A stretch of 64,000 nucleotides of DNA from CAIWHR01 sp963786625. GTDB taxonomy: Bacteria; Pseudomonadota; Gammaproteobacteria; Burkholderiales; Casimicrobiaceae. The notes beneath the pieces are model-generated. The model made no database searches and was not told the DNA's origin. It saw nothing but the letters and a program-made list of their open reading frames with translations. The stretch is from contig CAWAZS010000015.1 in the NCBI GenBank assembly GCA_963786625.1, positions 1 through 64,000 of the forward strand, read 5' to 3'. Positions 58,433-64,000 of the stretch are shown one piece after another (position 1 is the stretch's first letter; each line of letters opens with the position of its first letter). A program made the position numbers and the translations under genes.

Positions 58433-59893
58433 CTACCCGGCTTCCCGCGCGCGAGCGCCGCCCGACCGCAGCGAGGACAGCACGGCGGCGGTCGCTTCGC
58501 GCGCCGTCTGGGGATCGAAGAAGAGCGCGCAGTCCTGGCGTTGGGCGGCCAGCGTCGCGTAATCCCCGTAGCCGTCGGCGACGATCGCAAGGTCGGCGGC
58601 GATGGCCTCGAACACGAGGCGGTCGTATTGCCGCATCCTTCCCTCCGCGCCCCAGAAGAACAACCCGTCGAGGTCCTGCCACCAGCCGTCCCATTCCGAC
58701 ACGAGGCTGACGAGATGCTCGTCCTCGTTCGCGATGTGCCGGCTCGGCAACGGGCCCGGGTAGAGCAGGCGCAGGAACGCACCCTGCGCCCGCAGCCATT
58801 CGACCATATCCCAGCGCAGCTTGTCCTCGCGGTCCCTGACCGCAGGGATGAACACGCCGATCCGCTCGCGCCTCCCCTGCGCGGCGGGCGGTCGAGCGCC
58901 CGCACGGACGGCGCCGAATACCATCGGATCGACGGCGCCGGGCAGCCCCAGATCGGCCAGCATCTCGGGACAGCGCGCCACCAGCCGGACGCGCGACCAT
59001 GCCGCAGGGGACAGGCGATCGAACAGATCGACGCAGGCTTCCGGGTCGTGGGCATCGAGCGCGACGACGATCGATGCGAAGTCGTCGGCCGCGGCCGGAA
59101 GCCAGGACAGGGTCCGCGGATTGATGCCGAAGATCGCGACCGTGCCCCCTGCGGGCACCGCGCCGCCGACGGTGTCGATCTCGGTCGCGCCCTCGACGTG
59201 GGCGCGCGGCAGCTTGTCCCGGGGGTCGACCCATAGGGACACGGTCTCGTTGCCACGTAGCTGCTGCGCGAGCGCGGTGCCGCTGCGGTTCGCCGCGGCA
59301 TTGAGCGCATCGCCCGGAACGACGACGTGAATCGTGCCCCCGGCAACGTTGCTGTCGCGCAGCGCGAAGAACCCGCTCGCCGACGCGGGCGCCGGCAGCC
59401 CGCCGGTCGCGCCGAACAGCCGCAGCATGTCGACGGCGACGATCGCGCGCAGCGAATAGAGACCTTCGTGCTCCCGCTTCCGGCGCTGCAGCAGCAGCAG
59501 ATTCTGGCGGATCGCCTCGACGTCCGGCATCATTTCCCGCGCGCGCGTCAGCAGCGCTTCGGCGGCGTCGAGATCGTCCTGCTGCAGATGGACCACGCCG
59601 AGCATGTGGACGGCATCGAACGTGTACGGCGCGCGCGCCACGACCTCCTCGTAGAGACCGCGCGCCGTCTCCAGCCGCCCCGACTTCTGCGCCGTGAGCG
59701 CGCGCTGCATCGTCTGCCACAGCGCGGCGCGCTCGTCGGGCGAGAACGATTCCCAACCGGGATAGTGCGGCGCCGCGGGGTCCGCGGGCGTGTCCCCCGT
59801 TCGGCCGCAGCAATGCTTGTAGCGGCGCCCGCTGCCGCAGGGACAGGGCGCGTTGCGCGCCCCGGCGGCCGCGGCGGTTGCGGCGTCACTCAT
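58433..59893 (-). CDS. SEC-C zinc motif, TPR and glycosyltransferase-like protein
   Basis: Intact, 486 residues. The N-terminus has a SEC-C zinc motif (NAPCPCGSGRRYKHCCG, residues 13-29), normally found at the end of SecA and in metal-delivery proteins. A TPR region follows (TARGLYEEVVARAPYTFDAV; LQQDDLDAAEALLTRARE). The C-terminal 250 residues include RIGVFIPAVRDREDKLRWDM and YDRLVFEAIAADLAIVADGY, resembling CgeB-like glycosyltransferases; no catalytic motif is certain. Its ATG overlaps the upstream methyltransferase by eight bases. The domain combination is unusual. Confidence 0.7.
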   Translation of the reverse strand: MSDAATAAAAGARNAPCPCGSGRRYKHCCGRTGDTPADPAAPHYPGWESFSPDERAALWQTMQRALTAQKSGRLETARGLYEEVVARAPYTFDAVHMLGVVHLQQDDLDAAEALLTRAREMMPDVEAIRQNLLLLQRRKREHEGLYSLRAIVAVDMLRLFGATGGLPAPASASGFFALRDSNVAGGTIHVVVPGDALNAAANRSGTALAQQLRGNETVSLWVDPRDKLPRAHVEGATEIDTVGGAVPAGGTVAIFGINPRTLSWLPAAADDFASIVVALDAHDPEACVDLFDRLSPAAWSRVRLVARCPEMLADLGLPGAVDPMVFGAVRAGARPPAAQGRRERIGVFIPAVRDREDKLRWDMVEWLRAQGAFLRLLYPGPLPSRHIANEDEHLVSLVSEWDGWWQDLDGLFFWGAEGRMRQYDRLVFEAIAADLAIVADGYGDYATLAAQRQDCALFFDPQTAREATAAVLSSLRSGGARAREAG

Positions 59894-60560
59894 CGAGCGC
59901 GAGGAACGAGAGCTTGCCGGTCGTGCGGGCCTCGGGCGGGACCTTCGGCCGCTTCTCGATCGCCACGATGCTGTCGTAGAACGTGAGCGACCACGCCGAG
60001 CGCGCGAACGCGGTCTTCTCCCGGTCGGCCCACTCGCGGACGTGCCACGCGTTGAGCTGGTCGGCCAGGCGCTTGCTGAACTCGACGAACGAACCGGGCG
60101 CGGACAGTCCGCCCCCGTATTCCGGCCAGTAGCTCGTGTGCGTGTCCTCGACGAGATACACGCCGTCCTCCGCCACCGCGTCGAACAGCTCCTCGAACGT
60201 CGTGATCTGCTGCTCCATCGAATGGCCGCCGTCGTCGAGCAGGATGTCGATCCGGGGATACCGGGCGCGGAGCTCGCGCAGGAACGCGCGATCCGACTGA
60301 TCGCCGATGACGATGTCGACCCGGTCACCGGCGAACTTGCGCGCGCGGGGGTTGATGTCGACGCCGACCAGCTGCACACCCGGTCCGAAATACGATTTCC
60401 ACATCCCGAGCGAGCCGCCGTGGTAGACGCCGATCTCGACCATCACGATCTCGCGTCCGCGGAAGCGCGAGAAGTGCCGGTCGTAGACATCGAAATAATG
60501 GAACCACTTGTTGAGCAGCGCGCCCCGGTTGCGCAGGAAGTAGTCTTCGAGCGGGTTCAT
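59886..60560 (-). CDS. Class I SAM-dependent methyltransferase, cephalosporin-hydroxylase-like
   Basis: Intact, 224 residues, starting MNPLEDYFLRNRGALLNKWF. SAM-binding motif VMVEIGVYHGGSLGMWKSYF near residue 40, then VQLVGVDINPRARKF and IDILLDDGGHSMEQQITTFE, the pattern of CmcI/MycE-like metal-dependent methyltransferases that act on sugars or sugar-bearing compounds. VEDTHTSYWPEYGG follows. First of a three-gene coupled set after dnaB (MTase, SEC-C/TPR, RgpF-like), so a sugar in a surface glycan is the likely substrate. Confidence 0.85.
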   Translation of the reverse strand: MNPLEDYFLRNRGALLNKWFHYFDVYDRHFSRFRGREIVMVEIGVYHGGSLGMWKSYFGPGVQLVGVDINPRARKFAGDRVDIVIGDQSDRAFLRELRARYPRIDILLDDGGHSMEQQITTFEELFDAVAEDGVYLVEDTHTSYWPEYGGGLSAPGSFVEFSKRLADQLNAWHVREWADREKTAFARSAWSLTFYDSIVAIEKRPKVPPEARTTGKLSFLALDE

Positions 60561-60647
60561 GAGGTCACGCGATCCCTTGCCGGCGCAGACGGGCCTCCGA
60601 CGGCGCGCGTGCCGCGGGCAGCGCTCGCGTCGGCGATCCGGGCAGGC

Positions 60648-62015
60648 TCAATAGCTTCCGGCGTTGGCGAAGTTCTCGAACCGGGTGTACTCGCCGAGGA
60701 AGGTGAGACGCACCGTGCCGATCGGTCCGTTGCGCTGCTTGCCGACGATGATCTCGGCCACGCCCTTTTCCTGCGTGTCCGGGTTGTACACTTCGTCGCG
60801 GTAGATGAACAGGATCACGTCCGCATCCTGCTCGATCGCCCCCGATTCGCGCAGATCCGACATCACGGGCCGCTTGTTCGGCCGCTGCTCGAGCGAGCGG
60901 TTGAGCTGCGACAGCGCGACGACCGGGACCTTGAGCTCCTTCGCGAGCGACTTCATCGCCCGCGAGATCTCCGAGATCTCGGTCGCCCGGTTCTCGCCCT
61001 GCGACGAGGCCTGCATCAGCTGCAGGTAGTCGACGATGACCAGACCGAGCTTGCCGTAGGTCTTGGCGAGCCGCCGCGCCCGCGAGCGCACTTCGATCGC
61101 GTTGAGCGCCGGCGTCTCGTCGATGAGGATCGGCGCCTCCGACAGACGGCCGAGCGCGGAGGACAGCTTGTCCCAGTCCTCGGCCGCGAGCCGCCCGGTG
61201 CGCAGCTTGTGCTGGTCGAGGCGGCCGACGGAGCCGATCATCCGCAGCGCGAGCTGCGAGGCGCCCATTTCCATCGAAAAGACGGCAACGGGCAGCTTCG
61301 CGTCCAGCGCGACGTGCTCGCCGATGTTGAGCGCGAGGCTCGTCTTGCCCATCGACGGACGGCCGGCGATGATCACCAGATCGCCGGGCTGAAAGCCGGA
61401 CGTCATCCGGTCGAGGTCCGAATAACCCGTCGCCACGCCCGTCACGTCCGACGGGTCGTCGCGGTTGTAGAGGGTCTCGATCCGTTCGACGACGCCGGGA
61501 AGCAGCTGTCCGATCTCGGTGTACTGCCGCGCGCCGCGCTCGCCCTGCTCGGCGATGTGCAGCACCCTGGCCTCGGCCTGGTCGAGAATCTCCTTGGCAC
61601 TGCGCCCGAGCGGGTTGTACGCCGAATCGGCGATTTCGCCGGCGGTCCCGGCCAGCTGGCGCAGGATCGAGCGGTCGCGCACGATCTGCGCGTAGTGGCG
61701 GATGTTGGCGGCGGTCGGCACGTTCTGCACCAGCGCGCCGAGATACGCGAGGCCGCCGATGTAGTCGAGCTTCTGTACCGATGCGAGCGACTCGGAGACG
61801 GTCACCACGTCGGCCGGCTTGTTCTCGGCGACGAGCTTGACGATGTGCGCGTAGATGAGCCGGTGCGCATCGCTGTAGAAGTCGGCGGCGGCGACGATGT
61901 CGCCCACCTTGTCGACGGCATCGTTGTCGAGCAGGAGTCCGCCGAGCACCGACTGCTCTGCCTCCAGCGAATGGGGAGGAAGCTTCAGGCCGTCGAGTTG
62001 CGGATCGTCGGGCAT
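60648..62015 (-). CDS. dnaB: Replicative DNA helicase DnaB
   Basis: Hexameric helicase at the replication fork. Intact, 455 residues: N-terminal domain from MPDDPQLDGLKLPPHSLEAE, AEQSVLGGLLLDNDAVDKVG; RecA-like domain with Walker A IAGRPSMGKTSLALNIGEHV near residue 210, LVIVDYLQLMQASSQGENR (Walker B) and VVALSQLNRSLEQRPNKRP. It ends TRFENFANAGSY. No intein is present. It follows the rpsF-rplI unit after a 200-base gap with its own candidate promoter. Confidence 0.97.
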   Translation of the reverse strand: MPDDPQLDGLKLPPHSLEAEQSVLGGLLLDNDAVDKVGDIVAAADFYSDAHRLIYAHIVKLVAENKPADVVTVSESLASVQKLDYIGGLAYLGALVQNVPTAANIRHYAQIVRDRSILRQLAGTAGEIADSAYNPLGRSAKEILDQAEARVLHIAEQGERGARQYTEIGQLLPGVVERIETLYNRDDPSDVTGVATGYSDLDRMTSGFQPGDLVIIAGRPSMGKTSLALNIGEHVALDAKLPVAVFSMEMGASQLALRMIGSVGRLDQHKLRTGRLAAEDWDKLSSALGRLSEAPILIDETPALNAIEVRSRARRLAKTYGKLGLVIVDYLQLMQASSQGENRATEISEISRAMKSLAKELKVPVVALSQLNRSLEQRPNKRPVMSDLRESGAIEQDADVILFIYRDEVYNPDTQEKGVAEIIVGKQRNGPIGTVRLTFLGEYTRFENFANAGSY

Positions 62016-62048
62016 CGAATGCGGTCGGCCCCGGATTTCAAGCTGTCG

Positions 62049-62057
62049 ATTCTAACA
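62049..62057 (-). promoter_or_regulatory. Extended -10 candidate for dnaB
   Basis: Minus-strand TGTTAGAAT matches an extended -10 (TG-N-TAGAAT) about 35 bases before the dnaB start. No good -35 is seen. The rest of the gap to 62217 holds only an imperfect hairpin (CCACGCCA...TGGCGTGG) that may end rplI transcription. Confidence 0.45.
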
Positions 62058-62217
62058 GGCCGTGGCCGGTCGTCCGGTCAGCCAAATCGGGCGATCCGCG
62101 TCGCGCCGGGAAGTGCATCTCCCGCGAAGCCCGGGGCGTCGGCACGGCGGCACGCCGAACGCCGCACGCCGCACCGCGCCACGCCACGGACGACCATGGC
62201 GGGCGTGCTGGCGTGGT

Positions 62218-62679
62218 TCAGCCGGCGACCGCCGTCTCGCCGATCACGGTCACCGTGATGTTCGCCGTCACGTCGAGGTACAGCGCGATGACGAGCGGGA
62301 AATCGCCGACGCGCTTGAGCGGGCCCTCCGGCATGCGGACCGCAGCCTTCTCGACGCTGAAGCCCTGGGCGTTCAGCGCCTCGACGATGTCGACGTTGGT
62401 GACCGAGCCGAACAGCCGGCCGTCGACGCCGGCCTTCTGCGTGATCTTCACCACCATGCCCTCGAGCTTCGTCGCCTGCTCCTGCGCGGCAGCGAGCTTC
62501 TGCCCGGCGATGCGCTCGAGCTCGGCACGCTTCTCCTCGAGGAGCTTGATGTTCTCCGGCGTGGCGCGCTTCGCCTTCCCCTGCGGGATCAGGTAGTTGC
62601 GGGCATAGCCTTGCTTGACCTTGACCACCTCGCCGAGGTCGCCGACGTTGACCACTTTTTCGAGCAGGATGATTTGCAT
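62218..62679 (-). CDS. rplI: 50S ribosomal protein L9
   Basis: Large-subunit protein that binds 23S rRNA with two globular domains joined by a long helix. Intact, 153 residues from MQIILLEKVVNVGDLGEVVK, with VKQGYARNYLIPQGKAKRAT and the helix EEKRAELERIAGQKLAAAQE; the C-terminal domain has DGRLFGSVTNVDIVEALNAQ. It starts 13 bases after rpsR. Length is slightly above the usual 148-150. Confidence 0.97.
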   Translation of the reverse strand: MQIILLEKVVNVGDLGEVVKVKQGYARNYLIPQGKAKRATPENIKLLEEKRAELERIAGQKLAAAQEQATKLEGMVVKITQKAGVDGRLFGSVTNVDIVEALNAQGFSVEKAAVRMPEGPLKRVGDFPLVIALYLDVTANITVTVIGETAVAG

Positions 62680-62692
62680 CGTGGTCTCCGGG

Positions 62693-62974
62693 TCAGTGCA
62701 GGTCGGTGTACGGCAGCAGCGCGAGGAAGCGAGCGCGCTTCACGGCCACCGAGAGCTGGCGCTGGTAGCGCGCCTTGGTGCCGGTGATCCGCGCCGGCAT
62801 GATCTTGCCGTTTTCCTGGATGAAGTCCTTGAGGACCTCGACGTCCTTGAAGTCGATCGACTTCACGCCTTCGGCGGTGAAGCGGCAGAACTTCTTGCGC
62901 TTGAACAGGTTGTTCCCGCGCTCGCGCTTCTTGCCATCCTTCTTCTTGCCAAACCTGCTGGTCGGACGGGGCAT
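62693..62974 (-). CDS. rpsR: 30S ribosomal protein S18
   Basis: Small-subunit protein binding beside S6 on 16S rRNA. Intact, 93 residues: MPRPTSRFGKKKDGKKRERG is a basic extension, then FKRKKFCRFTAEGVKSIDFK and PARITGTKARYQRQLSVAVK, the family core. It starts one base after the priB stop, so translation is coupled. Confidence 0.97.
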   Translation of the reverse strand: MPRPTSRFGKKKDGKKRERGNNLFKRKKFCRFTAEGVKSIDFKDVEVLKDFIQENGKIMPARITGTKARYQRQLSVAVKRARFLALLPYTDLH

Positions 62975-62975
62975 G

Positions 62976-63296
62976 TCAGTTTCCTTCCAATGCGTTGTCT
63001 AGTGATTCGAATTCATCGATGTGGAGCGCGAGCGTCGTTCCGGTGCGGTAGCGGCGGGCGACGAACCCCTTGCAGCGCAGCGGTGATCCGGTCGGGACCC
63101 GGGACAGCGCGATCGCCGGCGCTCCGAACGCCACCGCCGCAAGTTCGCAATCGACTTTCCGCTCGCCCCCGGCTTCCCGCTGCACCGATGCGTGTCGCAA
63201 CACGCATTCCAGCGCCGGGACTCCGGCCGGGGTGTAGCGCAGGTCGCCGCGTTCGGCGAGCGTGGCGTCGAGCGTCAGCCGGTTTGCGCCGGGCAC
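62976..63296 (-). CDS. priB: Primosomal replication protein N (PriB)
   Basis: OB-fold single-strand DNA-binding protein for replication restart. Intact, 106 residues, from MPGANRLTLDATLAERGDLR; the fold is seen in PALECVLRHASVQREAGGER and RVPTGSPLRCKGFVARRYRT. Its place between rpsF and rpsR is the standard one in beta- and gammaproteobacteria and supports the call more than the sequence, which diverges quickly in this family. Confidence 0.92.
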   Translation of the reverse strand: MPGANRLTLDATLAERGDLRYTPAGVPALECVLRHASVQREAGGERKVDCELAAVAFGAPAIALSRVPTGSPLRCKGFVARRYRTGTTLALHIDEFESLDNALEGN

Positions 63297-63329
63297 CTGG
63301 CTCTTCGCTTCGCGCGCGTCACTCCCGCG

Positions 63330-63833
63330 TTACGCTGTCGCCGCAGGCGTCGCCGGCGTGACGTCCGCCGGAGCTTCGGCCGCCGGCCTCGGGCCGCGAT
63401 CGCCACGGTCGCCGCGATCACCACGGTCGCCGCGATCACCACGGTCGCCGCGATCACCACGGTCGCCACGATCGCCACGGTCGCCACGGTCGCCGTCGCG
63501 CGCCGACTTCGGCTTCTCCTCGCGCATCATCGGCGACGGCGTCATGACCGCCTCGTCCATCGCCACGACGAGATGCCGCAGCACCGCGTCGTTGAACTTG
63601 AACGCATGCTGGAGCTCGTCCAGGGTCTCCTGGTCGACCTCGACGTTCATCAGCACGTAGTGCGCCTTGTGGACCTTGGCGATCGGATAGGCGAGCTGGC
63701 GCCGGCCCCAGTCCTCGAGGCGATGAATCCGCCCGTTCTTGCCGGTGATGGTCGTGCGATAACGCTCGATCATCGCGGGCACCTGCTCGCTCTGATCGGG
63801 ATGCACGATGAAAACCACTTCGTAGTGACGCAT
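63330..63833 (-). CDS. rpsF: 30S ribosomal protein S6 with a GDR-repeat tail
   Basis: Small-subunit protein that pairs with S18. I start at MRHYEVVFIVHPDQSEQVPA (AGGAG nine bases upstream), giving 167 residues; an in-frame ATG 25 codons earlier adds a non-family leader. The S6 core ends near residue 105 (DEAVMTPSPMMREEKPKS). A long tail of about ten Gly-Asp-Arg repeats and then PAAEAPADVTPATPAATA follows. Many S6 proteins have short charged tails and E. coli S6 is glutamylated, but a GDR array this long is unusual. First gene after a good promoter. Confidence 0.95.
   Translation of the reverse strand: MRHYEVVFIVHPDQSEQVPAMIERYRTTITGKNGRIHRLEDWGRRQLAYPIAKVHKAHYVLMNVEVDQETLDELQHAFKFNDAVLRHLVVAMDEAVMTPSPMMREEKPKSARDGDRGDRGDRGDRGDRGDRGDRGDRGDRGDRGDRGPRPAAEAPADVTPATPAATA
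63396..63496. repeat. Tandem repeat encoding the S6 GDR tail
   Basis: About eleven 9-bp units, alternating in pairs to an 18-bp period (CGGTCGCCG and CGATCACCA types). In the rpsF frame each 9-bp unit gives one Gly-Asp-Arg. Near-identical 18-bp units suggest recent expansion by slippage, so copy number may vary between strains. Confidence 0.85.
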
Positions 63834-63932
63834 GCAGAGCACTCCTTCTGGTCGTGATTGGGCGATCGCCGGAGGACGGCGTCGCCGGGCGGCCTCCCCC
63901 GTCTGCAAGGGGGTGAGGCAAGGGAATCGGGA

Positions 63933-63961
63933 AGTCTAACGGATTTCTCTCTCCAAAACAA
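63933..63961 (-). promoter_or_regulatory. Sigma-70 promoter for rpsF-priB-rpsR-rplI
   Basis: Minus-strand -35 TTGTTT (63956-63961) and -10 TAGACT (63933-63938) are spaced by exactly 17 bases. Transcription would begin near 63926, about 93 bases before the rpsF ATG, leaving room for a leader where S6/S18 autoregulation could act; no specific RNA structure was identified. Bases 63962-64000 show nothing further. Confidence 0.65.
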
Positions 63962-64000
63962 GCGCATAGCCTTCGGCGGCGGCACCGCGGCCTGCGGCAT

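Noticed and set aside
63396..63496. Possible CRISPR-like array
   Set aside because: The repeats are contiguous 9/18-bp units inside rpsF with no spacers and code for Gly-Asp-Arg in frame.

Overview
This 64 kb window is high-GC DNA (roughly two thirds G+C by eye) from a betaproteobacterium, most likely a Burkholderiales relative. The evidence is gene order: tpiA-secG-tRNA-Leu-nuoA..N, rpsF-priB-rpsR-rplI-dnaB, a tripartite tricarboxylate transporter with a Bug-type binding protein, and GC-rich palindromic intergenic elements. There is no rRNA, CRISPR array, prophage or recognisable insertion sequence.

Layout. 1-2.3 kb (-): lactate-utilisation genes lutA and lutB; lutC would lie beyond the left edge. 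2.3-19.2 kb (-): one long unit reading tpiA, secG, tRNA-Leu(GAG), then all fourteen subunit genes of NADH dehydrogenase I (nuoA to nuoN), with a cupin gene inserted between nuoD and nuoE. 19.3-22.4 kb (-): tctA, tctB, tctC. 22.5-29.3 kb (-): N-formylglutamate amidohydrolase, the wreck of an oligopeptide ABC ATPase, a secreted YwqK-like protein, and a Liv-type branched-chain amino acid ABC transporter. 29.4-32.6 kb: a divergent methyltransferase and a polytopic membrane protein. 32.6-39.4 kb: an atypical enoyl-CoA hydratase, acyl-CoA synthetase, cobalamin adenosyltransferase, an orphan RskA domain, a small membrane protein, an FAH-family hydrolase and cysS. 39.8-47.8 kb (+): an arn operon for aminoarabinose modification of lipid A, then bcp. 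48.2-55 kb: a lipoprotein, a Ser/Thr kinase with Sel1 repeats, a second lipoprotein and, convergent, a very large ATPase/TPR/BTAD regulator. 55.3-56.8 kb (+): PIN-PhoH ATPase. 56.8-60.6 kb (-): a three-gene glycan cluster. 60.6-64 kb (-): dnaB, rplI, rpsR, priB, rpsF.

Two things cut across the window. First, about 27 of some 60 protein genes carry single-base frameshifts, many at short G or C runs, including genes that cannot all be dead (nuoG, H, L, M, N, cysS, tpiA). This looks like long-read consensus error, so I report whole genes across the shifts. Second, gaps between nuo genes are bridged by short open frames whose start overlaps or lies just after the upstream stop and whose stop overlaps or abuts the downstream start. 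The most striking is three tandem 62-bp repeats between nuoD and the cupin gene, each a 21-codon frame linked to the next by an ATGA overlap. This is my best candidate for an undescribed arrangement.
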